A stretch of DNA of 64,000 bases from Saccharomonospora marina XMU15 (GTDB lineage: Bacteria; Actinomycetota; Actinomycetes; Mycobacteriales; Pseudonocardiaceae), in NCBI RefSeq assembly GCF_000244955.1, contig NZ_CM001439.1:496001-560000 (forward strand), in the 5' to 3' direction. The notes under the pieces were generated by a model. That model did not search any database. It was not told the origin of the DNA and saw only the letters and a program-made list of their open reading frames with translations. This document shows positions 31,726-41,434 of the stretch, piece by piece. The stretch's first letter is position 1. The number at the start of each line of letters is the position of its first letter. A program made the translations under genes and the position numbers.

Positions 31726-32532
31726 CTACCTGCCCCACCGGGACGGGGCGACGGCATCCCATGCCACGGTCAGCTCGCCGAGCCGCCAACGGGTGTCGCG
31801 GCCCAGCAGCGGCCAACCACGCCGGGCGAGTAGCCGTACCGCCTCGACCCACCGCACCCTGCGGCCGAACGGCGCGAACGGCACCGCGGCGGCCCAGCAC
31901 TCGTCGAGCTCGGCGAGGAAGTCGTGAACGGCCTCGCCCTGCACGTTGCGGTGGATCAGTGCCTTCGGCAATCGTTGCGCCACGGTGGACGGACGGTCGA
32001 TGCTGCCGAGGCGGCAGGAAAGGGTGAGGCTGATCGGGCCGGCGTGGTTCAGCGTGACCCACGAGCACAGCCTGCCGATCTCGTCGCTGGTGCCCTCCAC
32101 CAGCAGACCTCCCGGCGCGATGCGGCCGAGCATCGCCTCCCACGAGGGCACGACATCGCGCTCGGCGTACTGTCGCAGCACGTTGAACGCTCGCACCAGC
32201 ACCGGGCGGGTGCCCGCCAACTCGAAGCCACCCCTGCGAAAGTCCAGCCGAGGCGGGTCGGCCACCGCGGCGGCGGCCGCGACGCGGTCGGCGTCCAGTT
32301 CGAGCCCGAGCACCCGAACCCGGGGCTGCTGCTGTGCCAGCCGCCTCGCCAACTCGACGGTGGTCACCGGTGACGCCCCGTACCCGAGATCGACCACCAG
32401 TGGTTCGGCCGCGCGGGACAGCGCCCTGCCCACCGCTGCATCGGCGAGCAGCCAGCGGTCGACCCTGCGTAGCCGGTTCGGGTTGGTGGTTCCTCGGGTG
32501 GGGGTGCCGATCAGCCTCGGCCCGCGAGCCAC
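31726..32532 (-). CDS. Class I SAM-dependent methyltransferase-like protein
   Basis: 268 residues from a GTG. Motif I region LVVDLGYGASPVTTVELARRL and motif II LGLELDADRV are clear; RPVLVRAFNVLRQYAERDV occupies the motif III position. Target unknown; the gene is conserved next to DUF2505 in relatives as far as I recall. It overlaps the DUF2505 gene by 22 bases, so they form one unit. The first 25 residues (TPTRGTTNPNRLRRVDRWL) look like a short specific N-terminus. Confidence 0.75.
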   Translation of the reverse strand: MARGPRLIGTPTRGTTNPNRLRRVDRWLLADAAVGRALSRAAEPLVVDLGYGASPVTTVELARRLAQQQPRVRVLGLELDADRVAAAAAVADPPRLDFRRGGFELAGTRPVLVRAFNVLRQYAERDVVPSWEAMLGRIAPGGLLVEGTSDEIGRLCSWVTLNHAGPISLTLSCRLGSIDRPSTVAQRLPKALIHRNVQGEAVHDFLAELDECWAAAVPFAPFGRRVRWVEAVRLLARRGWPLLGRDTRWRLGELTVAWDAVAPSRWGR

Positions 32533-33011
32533 CGCGACGTGAACTTCGCCTCGTGCTCGAGCAGTTCCGTCACCTGGTCGGCGACGAAGCTTTCGAGCTT
32601 GCCTCCCACGAGCGGGATGCGGACCTTGACCTCACCTCTGGTCTGTAGCACGCTACCCGCCGCCTCGTCGTAGAGTTCGGTGCGGGCGGTGATGTGCCCC
32701 GGCATAACGCTGACATGCACGTTCACCGTGCCGACGTAGCGGCCTTCCTGCTGCCACCAGGTGTGCTCGCGCTGCACCTCGAGGTCACCGGAGTGCATCT
32801 TTCGCACCAGGTGCGGTAGCTGCTCGGCCGGGATGCCCTGCACCAGCGTGTACCGGACACCGTCGGCCGTGGCGGTGTGGTCGCGCAGCGTCGAATCCTT
32901 GCCGCCGATCTCGTCCAGCCGGGCCCGCAGCGCCTGCTGTTGTGTCTGGGCGGCATACACGTCGGCGGCACTGTGCGCGAACGTCGCACGGTGCTCGATA
33001 CGGGTCGCCAT
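32511..33011 (-). CDS. DUF2505 family protein
   Basis: 166 residues, ATG at 33011. START-like: [84 protein letters not shown]. In M. tuberculosis the gene next to murB (Rv0481c from memory) is of this family and is also divergent from it, as here (25 bases apart). Function unknown; probably binds a hydrophobic ligand. Confidence 0.85.
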   Translation of the reverse strand: MATRIEHRATFAHSAADVYAAQTQQQALRARLDEIGGKDSTLRDHTATADGVRYTLVQGIPAEQLPHLVRKMHSGDLEVQREHTWWQQEGRYVGTVNVHVSVMPGHITARTELYDEAAGSVLQTRGEVKVRIPLVGGKLESFVADQVTELLEHEAKFTSRWLAGRG

Positions 33012-33036
33012 GCGCAGGACAGTACCGTTACCGCTT

Positions 33037-34086
33037 GTGAGCACTGTCGGAACGCCCGTCCAGGAGGCCCTGCGCGAGCACACCACGCTGCGGCTGGGCG
33101 GCCCGGCCCGCCGCTTCGTCACCGCGTCGACGACCGAGGAACTGGTTTCACTCGTACGCGAACTCGACGCGGCGGGCGAGCCGGTACTGCTGCTCGGCGG
33201 TGGCTCCAACCTCGTGGTGGCCGACGCCGGGTTCGCGGGCACGGTGGTGCGCATCGGCACCACCGGTTGGGACGACGACGGCGTCGCGGCGGGGCAGAAC
33301 TGGGACGACTATGTCGCGGCCGCAGTCTGCGCCGGTCTCGGCGGCCTGGAATGCCTCTCCGGCATCCCGGGGTCGGCGGGCGCGACGCCCATCCAGAACG
33401 TGGGCGCCTACGGCTGCGAGATCAGCCAGGTGCTGCACTCCATCGACCTCTACGATCGCCGATCCGGCGAGATCCGCACCATCGCCGCCGCCGACCTCGG
33501 CTTCGCCTACCGCACGAGCGTGCTCAAGGGAACCGACTCCGGGATCGTGCTCCGGGTGCGTTTCTCGCTGCACACCGACGGGCTGTCCGCCCCGATCCGC
33601 TACGCCGAACTCGCGGCCGCCCTCGGCACCGAGATCGGCGCCAGGGTGCCTGCCGCCGAGGCCCGCGAGGCAGTGCTCGCGCTACGGGCGCGCAAGGGCA
33701 TGGTGCTCGACGAGGCCGATCACGACACCTGGAGCGCGGGCTCGTTCTTCACCAATCCCGTCGTCGCGCACGACCAGGTCGCCGACGCGCTCGCCAGGAT
33801 CGCCGAGGTGGTCGGGTCCGACGTGCCCGTGCCCCGGTATCCCGCCGACGGCGGGGTGAAGCTGTCCGCGGCCTGGCTGATCGAGCGCGCCGGGTTCAGC
33901 AAGGGCTACCCGGGGCCGGGCGGGCGCGTTCGACTTTCGACGAAGCACACGCTCGCGCTGACCAACCGCGGCGCGGCCACCACGGCCGACCTGCTGGCCC
34001 TCGCCCGCGAGGTGCGTGACGGCGTGCGCGACACCTTCGGAGTCACGCTGCGGCCGGAGCCGCTGCTCATCAACTGCCGGCTGTAG
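33037..34086 (+). CDS. murB: UDP-N-acetylenolpyruvoylglucosamine reductase
   Basis: 349 residues from GTG 33037. FAD domain [20 protein letters not shown], then [45 protein letters not shown] and the C-terminal [16 protein letters not shown]; catalytic Ser lies in the SFFTNP block. It reduces UDP-GlcNAc-enolpyruvate to UDP-MurNAc in the cytoplasm for peptidoglycan. The short region to the divergent DUF2505 gene carries the promoter. Confidence 0.97.
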   Translation: MSTVGTPVQEALREHTTLRLGGPARRFVTASTTEELVSLVRELDAAGEPVLLLGGGSNLVVADAGFAGTVVRIGTTGWDDDGVAAGQNWDDYVAAAVCAGLGGLECLSGIPGSAGATPIQNVGAYGCEISQVLHSIDLYDRRSGEIRTIAAADLGFAYRTSVLKGTDSGIVLRVRFSLHTDGLSAPIRYAELAAALGTEIGARVPAAEAREAVLALRARKGMVLDEADHDTWSAGSFFTNPVVAHDQVADALARIAEVVGSDVPVPRYPADGGVKLSAAWLIERAGFSKGYPGPGGRVRLSTKHTLALTNRGAATTADLLALAREVRDGVRDTFGVTLRPEPLLINCRL

Positions 34087-34096
34087 CGCGATGGGA

Positions 34097-34136
34097 TCTC
34101 AGCGCCGTCTGTGCTGACTGTGCTCTCAGCGCCGTC
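34097..34136. repeat. Pair of 13-bp direct repeats
   Basis: TCTCAGCGCCGTC occurs at 34097-34109 and 34124-34136, between murB and the convergent SDR gene (the second copy reaches the SDR stop). Role unknown; a small local duplication. Confidence 0.5.
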
Positions 34137-34866
34137 AGCGCCGCAGAATGCGGCTGCCGTTGTACTGTGCCGTCGGCTGCAGCACGATCCGGTCGAGGTT
34201 GACGTGCGCGGGCCTGGTGGCGGCGAAGGCGATGACCTCTGCCACGTCGCTCGCGGTGAGGGGTTGCAGGCCCTGGTACACCCTCTCCGCTCGCTCGGCG
34301 TCGCCGTCGAAGCGGTTCAGCGAGAAGTCCGTCTCGACCATCCCCGGCACGATCTCGGTCAGCCGCAGCGGATCTCCAAGATGCTCCGAGCGCAGGGTCT
34401 GGTGCAGCGCAGCCTGCGCGTGCTTGGCCGAGGTGTAGCCCGCTCCGCCGTCGTACACCTCGTGCCCGGCGATGGACGTCACAGTGATCACGTGCCCCTC
34501 ACCGGAGGCGATCAGCTTCGGCAGCAAAGCCTTGGTAACGCGCAGCGTGCCGAGCACGTTCGTCTGCCACATCCAGTGCCAGTTCTCCTCGTCGGCCTCC
34601 TCGACGCGTTCCAGACCCCTCGCGCCACCGGCGTTGTTGACGAGGAGGTGGCATTCTGGGACCTGGTCGACGAACGAGGCAACGGACTCGACGTCCGTCA
34701 CGTCCAGTTCGTGTGCGGTGCCGGACAGTTCCTCCGCGAGCTGACGCAGCCGGTTGAGGCGGCGTGCGCCGAGCACGACGTGGAACCCGGCTGAGGCCAG
34801 TGCCCTGGCGGTCGCTTCGCCGATGCCTGCGCTGGCTCCCGTTACGACTGCGGTTCGCATGCTCAT
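34135..34866 (-). CDS. Short-chain dehydrogenase/reductase
   Basis: 243 residues. Classical SDR: TGASAGIGEATARALASAG (TGxxxGxG), NNAGGARGLE, catalytic VTSIAGHE...GYTSAKHA (Ser, Tyr-x3-Lys) and IVPGMVETDF. ATG 34866, with a second ATG at 34860. Convergent with murB and divergent from the L,D-transpeptidase gene, as Rv0484c is near Rv0483 in M. tuberculosis. Substrate unknown. Confidence 0.9.
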   Translation of the reverse strand: MSMRTAVVTGASAGIGEATARALASAGFHVVLGARRLNRLRQLAEELSGTAHELDVTDVESVASFVDQVPECHLLVNNAGGARGLERVEEADEENWHWMWQTNVLGTLRVTKALLPKLIASGEGHVITVTSIAGHEVYDGGAGYTSAKHAQAALHQTLRSEHLGDPLRLTEIVPGMVETDFSLNRFDGDAERAERVYQGLQPLTASDVAEVIAFAATRPAHVNLDRIVLQPTAQYNGSRILRR

Positions 34867-34933
34867 GCCCGCATGCTGCCAAATGAAGCGAGTCCGCTCA
34901 CGGGTGGTTCGCATTGTGATCGAGGAGGACAGG

Positions 34934-36091
34934 GTGATCGAACGGCGGACGGTGTTCAGGGCCGCCATCGCGGCAGGATCGGTCGGCGCGCTCGCGGCCT
35001 GTTCCGGGCGCACGGCGGGCACGGCCGAGGTGGATCCCGCGCAGGTGCCACCCAAAGCGAAGATCACGGCCGAGCCCGCGGTCGGTGCCAAGGACGTGTC
35101 CGTGCTCGCCCCTGTCACGCTGAAGGTCGAGGAAGGCAAGTTCACCGAGGTCTCGGTCACCAATCCCGAGGGCGAACCCGTCGCGGGCCACCTCGACGGT
35201 GACAAGCGCACGTGGACGAGTTCGGAGCCACTCGGCTACGGCTCGACCTACACCTACACGGCGGAGGCGGACGGCGACGACGGCAAGGTGGCCGAGTTCA
35301 CCGGCAGCTTCGACACGATCAACCCGGCCACGCTGGTGCGGGCGACGCTGAATCCGGTCGACAACGCCGAGGTGGGCGTCGCCATGCCGATCAGCGTCAA
35401 GTTCAACGAGCCGGTCGCCGACCGCGCAGCAGCGCAGCGCGCACTGGTGGTGGAGACCTCCACCGAGGTGGAGGGCGCATGGGCGTGGCTGTCCGATAGG
35501 CAGGTCGACTGGCGGCCGAAGGAGTACTGGCCCGCCAACACCGACGTCAAGGTCACCGCCAAGCTCTACGGCGTGCACTACGGCGGCGGCGCGTACGGCA
35601 AGGCCGACGTCACCACCCAGTTCCGGATCGGCCGAAACCAGGTCGTCAAGATCCACACCCCGGACCATGTGATGCGCGTCTATCGCGACGGCCGCGAATC
35701 CGCCAGCTACCCGTGCAGCAACGGCAAGGACGCCGACCCCAATCTCAACACCCCCAACGGCACCGTGATCGTGATGACCAGGGAGCCGACCTCGATCTTC
35801 GACAACGAGCGCTACGGCTACACCGACGTGAAGAAGAAGTGGTGCTGCCGCATCTCCAACCACGGCGAGTACATCCACGAGAACGAGGAGAACCGCGCCA
35901 ACATCGGCAAGAACAACACCTCTCACGGGTGCGTCAATCTGTTCGAGGTCGACGCCAAGGCATACTTCGACTCCGCGCTGATCGGCGATCCGGTGGAGAT
36001 CACCGGGTCGAAGGCGGACTTTCCGCTCACGTCCGACGTGATGGACTGGCTGCTCGATTGGCAGACGTGGACGTCGAAGTCGGCCCTGTGA
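34934..36091 (+). CDS. L,D-transpeptidase lipoprotein (LprQ/LdtMt5 type)
   Basis: 385 residues from GTG 34934 after GAGGAGG. Signal peptide with lipobox LAAC (about residues 20-24), two Ig-like domains (YTYTAEADGDDGKVAEF; TLVRATLNPVDNAEVGVAMPISVKFNEPV), then the YkuD catalytic domain with HTPDHVMRVYRDG, NGTVIVMTREP and TSHGCVNLFEVDAK. The Cys in SHGC is the nucleophile. It forms 3-3 crosslinks in peptidoglycan. Co-localisation with murB is consistent with cell-wall work. Confidence 0.93.
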   Translation: MIERRTVFRAAIAAGSVGALAACSGRTAGTAEVDPAQVPPKAKITAEPAVGAKDVSVLAPVTLKVEEGKFTEVSVTNPEGEPVAGHLDGDKRTWTSSEPLGYGSTYTYTAEADGDDGKVAEFTGSFDTINPATLVRATLNPVDNAEVGVAMPISVKFNEPVADRAAAQRALVVETSTEVEGAWAWLSDRQVDWRPKEYWPANTDVKVTAKLYGVHYGGGAYGKADVTTQFRIGRNQVVKIHTPDHVMRVYRDGRESASYPCSNGKDADPNLNTPNGTVIVMTREPTSIFDNERYGYTDVKKKWCCRISNHGEYIHENEENRANIGKNNTSHGCVNLFEVDAKAYFDSALIGDPVEITGSKADFPLTSDVMDWLLDWQTWTSKSAL

Positions 36092-36143
36092 CCCGACCCC
36101 TCGCCGGGGAGGACTGCCTCGACGGACACCTTCGGGGAAGGTC

Positions 36144-36989
36144 ATGCAGATGAGAACAGAGGTCGTCGGTGCCGGTGGCGCCAGGATCGGCGTTCGCGTG
36201 GCGGGCGCCGACAGCGGGCCGCCGATCGTCTTCGTGCACGGCTGGGCACAGTCGGCTCGCGCCTGGGATGCCCAGTTCGCCGATCCACGGCTGCGGGAGC
36301 GGTTCCGGCTGCTCGCGTTGGACCTGCGCGGTCACGGTGGTTCCGACGTGCCATCGGGCGGCTACGACGACCCGGCGGTGTGGGCCGACGACCTGGCCGC
36401 CGTACTTGGCCTCGCGGGTGAGCCCGCGGTCGTCGTCGGGTGGTCCTACGGCGCGCTCGTGATCACCGACTACGTTCGCGTGCACGGCACCGCAGGGCTC
36501 GCGGGCATCGTGCTGGTCGGCGGGATCACCGAGATCGGCAAGGGTCACCCCGGCGGCTGGGTCGGTTCCGCGATGCGCTCGGCGCTACCCGACGCGCTGG
36601 CGGACGACATCGACGTCGCGCTGCCCGCGCTGACCCGGCTCATCGGGGAGATGTCGGTGAACCCGCTGCCGGGTGCGGTCGCGCAGGCCATGCTCGGGGC
36701 CAGTCTCAGCGTCCCGCCGCCGGTGCGAGCGGCGCTGTTCAGCCGCGACGTCGACAGCGCGGAGGTGCTCGCTTCGATCGACGTCCCCACCCTGGTCACG
36801 CACGGTACCGAGGACGCCACCGTCGATCCGAGGGCGGGCGAGTACGCGGCCGGGAAGATACCCGGGGCGGCGACGCGTTGGTGGGTTGGTGTAGGCCACA
36901 TACCGTTCGTCGAAGCCGCGCCGGAGTTCAACGAGACCCTGGCGCGGTTCGTCGAGGAGCGGGCGCAGGGCGCCCCAGCAGAAAGGTGA
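36144..36989 (+). CDS. Alpha/beta hydrolase
   Basis: 281 residues. [16 protein letters not shown] (oxyanion HG), nucleophile Ser in VGWSYGALV, acid Asp in [11 protein letters not shown] and His in [10 protein letters not shown] give a complete triad. ATG 36144 with GGGGAAGG upstream. It is co-directional with mshA, 4 bases ahead of it, so co-transcribed. Substrate unknown. Confidence 0.9.
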   Translation: MQMRTEVVGAGGARIGVRVAGADSGPPIVFVHGWAQSARAWDAQFADPRLRERFRLLALDLRGHGGSDVPSGGYDDPAVWADDLAAVLGLAGEPAVVVGWSYGALVITDYVRVHGTAGLAGIVLVGGITEIGKGHPGGWVGSAMRSALPDALADDIDVALPALTRLIGEMSVNPLPGAVAQAMLGASLSVPPPVRAALFSRDVDSAEVLASIDVPTLVTHGTEDATVDPRAGEYAAGKIPGAATRWWVGVGHIPFVEAAPEFNETLARFVEERAQGAPAER

Positions 36990-36993
36990 TTCG

Positions 36994-38289
36994 GTGACGA
37001 TCTCCTTGTACCGGACGGCACCGAGGCCGCGCCGGGTCGCGGTGCTGTCCGTACACACCTCCCCGTTGGAGCAGCCTGGTACCGGCGACGCGGGCGGAAT
37101 GAACGTCTACATCACCCAGACCGCGATCGAGATGGCCCGAAGCGGGGTCAGCGTCGAGGTGTTCACCAGGGCCACCTCCTCGGAGCAGCCGCCGGTGGCG
37201 GAACTGGCACCCGGGGTCATCGTGCGCCACATCCCCGCGGGCCCTTTCGAGCCGCTGGAGCGGCACGAACTACCCGCTCAGCTGTGTGCCTTCACCTCGG
37301 GCGTGCTGCGAACCGAGGCGTTCCACGAGCCCGGCTACTACGACCTCATCCACTCGCACTACTGGATCTCCGGCCAGGTCGGTTGGCTGGCGAGGGACCG
37401 GTGGGGGGTGCCGCTGGTGCACACCGCCCACACCCTGGCCAAGGTGAAGAACGCCGCGCTCGCGGAGGGCGACAAGCCCGAGCCGCGCACCCGCGTGATC
37501 GGTGAGCAACAGGTGGTGGCCGAGGCCGACCGCCTCGTCGTCAACACCGATGTGGAGGCCGACCAGCTGATCCGGCTGTACGACGCTGATCCCGGCAGTG
37601 TGCGCACGGTGTCGCCGGGCGTGGACCTGCACACCTTCCGCCCCGGCTCCAAAGCCGCCGCCCGGCAGGCGCTGGATCTGCCTGCCGATGCCGTCGTGCT
37701 GGCCTTCGTCGGCCGAATCCAGCCGCTCAAGGCACCCGACGTGCTGCTGAACGCGGCCGCGCGACTGCTGCGACGGCACCCGTGGTTGCGACGGCGACTG
37801 GTGGTGCTGATCGCGGGCGGCCCTTCCGGCACGGCGATGGGGCAGCCTACAGCGCTGCGGGAACTGGCCTCCTCGCTCGGGATCGCGGAGCTGACGCGGT
37901 TCCTGCCGCCGCAGTCGGGCCAGCGGCTGGTGCAGGTGTACCGTGCCGCCGACGTGGTGGCGGTGCCCAGCTACAACGAGTCGTTCGGGCTGGTGGCGCT
38001 GGAGGCGCAGGCGTGCGGAACCCCGGTGGTCGCCGCGGAGGTCGGCGGCCTTCCGGTGGCCGTCGACCACGGGGTTTCCGGCATCCTGGTGCCCTCGCAC
38101 AGCGCGGACGACTGGGCCGGTGCGCTCGACCTGGTCGCGCTGAGCCCGCACCGGCGCGCCCAACTCGCCACCGGCGCGTTGCGCCATGCCGAGCGGTTCT
38201 CCTGGAAGCGCACCACCGACGCGCTGCTGGACGCCTACACGGAGGCGACGAGCGCGTTCCAGGGCGCGGCGCTGGGGGTGGCGGTATGA
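36994..38289 (+). CDS. mshA: D-inositol-3-phosphate glycosyltransferase (mycothiol synthesis)
   Basis: 431-residue GT4 enzyme, GTG start with AAAGGTG upstream. [23 protein letters not shown] and [11 protein letters not shown] at the N-terminus, donor site [40 protein letters not shown] near the C-terminus (E-x7-E region). It transfers GlcNAc from UDP-GlcNAc to 1L-myo-inositol-1-phosphate, the first committed step of mycothiol. It overlaps the next gene by ATGA. Confidence 0.96.
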   Translation: MTISLYRTAPRPRRVAVLSVHTSPLEQPGTGDAGGMNVYITQTAIEMARSGVSVEVFTRATSSEQPPVAELAPGVIVRHIPAGPFEPLERHELPAQLCAFTSGVLRTEAFHEPGYYDLIHSHYWISGQVGWLARDRWGVPLVHTAHTLAKVKNAALAEGDKPEPRTRVIGEQQVVAEADRLVVNTDVEADQLIRLYDADPGSVRTVSPGVDLHTFRPGSKAAARQALDLPADAVVLAFVGRIQPLKAPDVLLNAAARLLRRHPWLRRRLVVLIAGGPSGTAMGQPTALRELASSLGIAELTRFLPPQSGQRLVQVYRAADVVAVPSYNESFGLVALEAQACGTPVVAAEVGGLPVAVDHGVSGILVPSHSADDWAGALDLVALSPHRRAQLATGALRHAERFSWKRTTDALLDAYTEATSAFQGAALGVAV

Positions 38290-38801
38290 GCGTCGACGAG
38301 GTCATCCGGCACACGCTGGATTCGGCCGAGCTGGACTACGACCGCAAGGGCGAGGGCGTGTACTTCGTCACGCTGCCAGGCACCAAGAAACTGCAGACCA
38401 ACTGCTGGCTGGTGGCGCGGGAGCATTCGCTGGCCATCGAGGCCTTCGTGTGCAGGCGACCCGACGAGCGGCACGAGGACGTGTACCGGTTCCTGCTGCG
38501 TCGCAACGCCAAGCTGTACGGCGTGCACTACACGATCGACGCGGTTGGCGACATCTACCTCGTAGGACGGCTCGGCCTCGACGCGGTGAGCGAGGCGGAG
38601 TTGGACCGGTTGCTCGGGCAGGTGCTCGAAGCGGCGGACGGTGACTTCAACACGCTGCTCGAGATCGGTTTCGCTTCGTCGATCCGGCGGGAGTGGGACT
38701 GGCGGGTCTCGCGCGGTGAGTCGCTTGCCAACCTGCGGGCGTTCGCGCACCTGGTGGAGCCCGAGGGCGAACACCGGCCCGGCTCGCTGACGGACGACTG
38801 A
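38286..38801 (+). CDS. YbjN domain protein
   Basis: 171 residues. [59 protein letters not shown] is a YbjN/type III secretion chaperone-like fold. ATG overlaps the mshA stop (38286-38289). The same order (mshA, ybjN) occurs in mycobacteria. Function unknown; a chaperone-like or regulatory role is guessed for the family. Confidence 0.88.
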   Translation: MSVDEVIRHTLDSAELDYDRKGEGVYFVTLPGTKKLQTNCWLVAREHSLAIEAFVCRRPDERHEDVYRFLLRRNAKLYGVHYTIDAVGDIYLVGRLGLDAVSEAELDRLLGQVLEAADGDFNTLLEIGFASSIRREWDWRVSRGESLANLRAFAHLVEPEGEHRPGSLTDD

Positions 38802-38811
38802 GGGGCGGGTC

Positions 38812-38859
38812 GCGGGGCGGCTCGAGGGAGGGGGGAGTCGCGAACTCGAGCCGCCCCGC
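38812..38859 (+). terminator. Terminator after mshA-ybjN, 15-bp perfect stem
   Basis: GCGGGGCGGCTCGAG (38812-38826) pairs with CTCGAGCCGCCCCGC (38845-38859) across an 18-base G-rich loop. It begins 10 bases after the ybjN stop. No T tract. Confidence 0.75.
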
Positions 38860-38916
38860 TGACGTTCCCGCCGCGTGGACCCGGTGACGAGGGGGATGCC
38901 AACGGGGCCGGCGGGT

Positions 38917-38946
38917 CGCAGCTCGGCAGGGGGGAGACGAGCTGCG
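38917..38946. repeat. 9-bp inverted repeat
   Basis: CGCAGCTCG (38917-38925) pairs with CGAGCTGCG (38938-38946) around a 12-base loop, between the terminator and the gpmA leader. A second stem in the readthrough path, or chance. Confidence 0.4.
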
Positions 38947-39234
38947 CCTACAACCGCGTTCGGCCGGGGAGTGCGTGGTTTCCGACCGAGCGGGTTGGTA
39001 GCCAACTTGTCAGACTCGGGTCTGTAATCACAAGACTACTTACTACCCCGATTGGGTGAATTTCTCCAACGTCGTTAACGCATCGCGACATCGTTAACCA
39101 TATTGAAATGTTATTGGCGCTACGTCTAGCGATCGGGTTAACACGGCACGGTACGTCCGGCCCACGGTCGGTAGAACTCACCCATGCAGCTGGCCTCGGC
39201 TAGCACAACGCAAGCCTTCTGGCACGCTGAACGC
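38947..39234 (+). promoter_or_regulatory. A+T-richer leader/promoter region of gpmA
   Basis: About 290 bases with no gene. It contains GTTGG-tag-CCAAC, TCGTTAAC at 39072-39079 and again at 39091-39098 (19 bases apart), a third GTTAAC at 39137-39142, and TTGAAA (39103) with TAGCGA (39127) as a possible promoter at 18-base spacing. The TTAAC repeats are unusual in this G+C-rich DNA and may be regulator sites. Confidence 0.5.
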
Positions 39235-39984
39235 ATGGCCGAACTTGGGACTCTGGTGCTGCTGCGACACGGGCAGAGCACGTGGAACGCCGAAAACCTC
39301 TTCACAGGCTGGGTTGACGTCCCGCTGTCCAAGCTGGGCGAGCAGGAGGCGCGCCGTGGCGGCGAGCTACTCGCCGAGGCCGGGTTGTTGCCCGACGTGG
39401 TGCACACCTCACTGCTGCGAAGGGCGATCTCCACGGCGAACATCGCACTGGACGTTGCCGATCGGCACTGGATCGAGGTGCGCCGCGACTGGCGGCTCAA
39501 CGAGAGGCACTACGGCGCGTTGCAGGGCAAGAACAAGAAGCAGACGCTGGAGCAGTTCGGCGAGGAGCAGTTCATGCTGTGGCGGCGCTCCTACGACACC
39601 CCGCCGCCCCCGATCGAACCCGGCAGCGAGTTCAGCCAGGACGCCGACGTGCGCTACGCCGAACTCGGCGCCGAACTGCCGATGACCGAGTGCCTGAAGG
39701 ACGTGGTGGCGCGCATGCTGCCGTACTGGGAATCCTCGGTCGTGCCGGACCTGCGGGCGGGCAGGACGGTGCTGCTCGCCGCGCACGGCAACTCGCTGCG
39801 GGCGCTGGTGAAGCACCTCGACGGCATCTCCGACACCGAGATCGCAGGCCTGAACATCCCCACCGGCATCCCGCTGCGCTACGACCTCGATGCCGACCTC
39901 AAACCGACCAACCCCGGCGGCACCTACCTCGACCCGGCGGCCGCCGAGGAGGCCGCGGCGGCGGTAGCCAGCCAGGGTCGCTGA
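39235..39984 (+). CDS. gpmA: 2,3-bisphosphoglycerate-dependent phosphoglycerate mutase
   Basis: 249 residues. [20 protein letters not shown] (catalytic His in RHGQSxWN), [23 protein letters not shown], and [19 protein letters not shown] (second His). Glycolytic interconversion of 3- and 2-phosphoglycerate. The ATG at 39235 gives the family N-terminus [13 protein letters not shown]; an ATG at 39184 would add 17 residues. Precedes senX3-regX3 as in mycobacteria. Confidence 0.96.
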   Translation: MAELGTLVLLRHGQSTWNAENLFTGWVDVPLSKLGEQEARRGGELLAEAGLLPDVVHTSLLRRAISTANIALDVADRHWIEVRRDWRLNERHYGALQGKNKKQTLEQFGEEQFMLWRRSYDTPPPPIEPGSEFSQDADVRYAELGAELPMTECLKDVVARMLPYWESSVVPDLRAGRTVLLAAHGNSLRALVKHLDGISDTEIAGLNIPTGIPLRYDLDADLKPTNPGGTYLDPAAAEEAAAAVASQGR

Positions 39985-40105
39985 CCCACCGTCCGGGGCC
40001 GTGGCGCGTTCGGCGCTCGGCCCCGGGACGACAGCAGCCGGGCAGCCGCGACTCTCCGGGTACAGCGCCGTGATACTCCACCGCATCGAATGAACGTACT
40101 TTCGA

Positions 40106-40137
40106 GAAGTTCTACGAAGGGTGACCAGAGTGTGAAC
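40106..40137 (-). promoter_or_regulatory. PHO-box-like direct repeats upstream of senX3
   Basis: On the minus strand the sequence reads GTTCACACTCT then GGTCACCCTTC (40137 to 40116), two 11-base units of the G(T/G)TCAC type, then a degraded GTAGAACTTCT. Streptomyces PHO boxes are direct 11-base repeats of this kind. It lies about 100 bases before the senX3 start, in the 250-base gap after gpmA, and fits autoregulation by RegX3 under low phosphate. Confidence 0.6.
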
Positions 40138-40234
40138 GGCCGCTGACCCAGCGGCGAACATGTGCCCAGCAGGTGTCGCGGCTGTCACGAGAGCACTTCC
40201 AGGACTAGGCCAACAGGCCACCCGGGCGCTTACC

Positions 40235-41434
40235 ATGCGAATCGTGACGGCGTCCGCTTCCGCTGTGCTGGCCATCGCCGCCCTGGTGGTGGGCTCGGCC
40301 GTCGGTTTCATTCTCGCCAGGAACCGCTTCGCGGGCACGGACCGCCGACCGGCGGGTCCCACCGCCGCCGAACTACTCGAACGCCTCGTCCGCTCCTCCA
40401 ACAACGGCGTCGTCGTGCTCAACCGGTTCGGTGACATGGTGCTGCACAACAGGCGCGCCGAGGCGCTCGGTCTCGTGCGGTTCAACCAGGCCGACGCCCG
40501 TGCCCGCAAGGCCGCCGAGCAAGTGATCAAGACGTCGCTGCCGCTGGAGATCGACCTGTCACCGCTTGCCGTGCGCGGCAGGGGACCCGAAGCCGTGCTC
40601 GGCGAGGTCCGCCCGCTCGGTGACGGCTTCACGGTGGTGGAGGCGGTCGACCACTCCGATGCCGTGCGACTGGAGGCCACCCGCCGCGACTTCGTCGCCA
40701 ACGTCAGCCACGAGCTCAAGACGCCGGTGGGAGCCATCGCACTGCTCGCCGAGGCCGTGCTGGACGCGGCCGACGACAGTGAGGAGGTGCGCCGCTTCAG
40801 CGAGAAGATCCTTCGGGAGTCCACCCGGCTCGGCAAGCTGGTCACCGAACTCATCGCGCTTTCCAGGTTGCAGGGTGCCGAGCGACTGCCCGAGTTGACG
40901 GTGGTGGAGGTCGACGCGGTCGTGGAGGAGGCGCTCGGCCGCGTGCGGCTCGCCGCGGAGACGTCCGAGATCACCGTGACCACCGACGAGGCCAGCGACC
41001 TGCTGGTGGAGGGCGACCGCACGCTGCTGGTCACGGCGCTCACCAACCTGCTGGAGAACGCGATCGCGTACTCGTCAGCGGGAAGTCCGGTCTCGATCAG
41101 CAGGCGGCTCGTCGACGGGTTCGTGGAGATCGCCGTGACCGACCGCGGCATCGGCATCGCCGAGGACGAGCAGCAGCGGGTGTTCGAGCGCTTCTACCGC
41201 GCCGACAAGGCCCGCTCCCGTGCCACCGGGGGCACCGGTCTCGGTCTGGCCATCGTCAAGCACGTCGCCGCCAACCACGGTGGTGAGGTCCGGCTGTGGA
41301 GCAGCCTCGGGGTGGGCTCGACCTTCACCCTGCGCATACCCGCGCACGTGGCGGCAACCGACGACCAGCAGCCCGCGCCGCGGTCCCTGGTCGCGACCGG
41401 ACAGGAAAGCACCGAACAGGGAGGAACACCGTGA
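40235..41434 (+). CDS. senX3: Phosphate-sensing histidine kinase SenX3
   Basis: 399 residues. One or two N-terminal membrane segments (ASAVLAIAALVVGSAVGFILA), a PAS-like region (SNNGVVVLNRFGDMVLHNRRAEALGL), DHp domain with H159 in ANVSHELKTPVGA, and ATPase motifs LTNLLENAIAYS (N box), VTDRGIGIAEDE (G1), GGTGLGLAIVKHVAANHGG (G2). Overlaps regX3 by GTGA. ATG 40235. Confidence 0.95.
   Translation: MRIVTASASAVLAIAALVVGSAVGFILARNRFAGTDRRPAGPTAAELLERLVRSSNNGVVVLNRFGDMVLHNRRAEALGLVRFNQADARARKAAEQVIKTSLPLEIDLSPLAVRGRGPEAVLGEVRPLGDGFTVVEAVDHSDAVRLEATRRDFVANVSHELKTPVGAIALLAEAVLDAADDSEEVRRFSEKILRESTRLGKLVTELIALSRLQGAERLPELTVVEVDAVVEEALGRVRLAAETSEITVTTDEASDLLVEGDRTLLVTALTNLLENAIAYSSAGSPVSISRRLVDGFVEIAVTDRGIGIAEDEQQRVFERFYRADKARSRATGGTGLGLAIVKHVAANHGGEVRLWSSLGVGSTFTLRIPAHVAATDDQQPAPRSLVATGQESTEQGGTP

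Noticed and set aside
39409-41157. 582-codon minus-strand open frame across gpmA and senX3
   Set aside because: Antisense to two unmistakable genes; Ser/Arg/Thr-rich composition typical of shadow frames.
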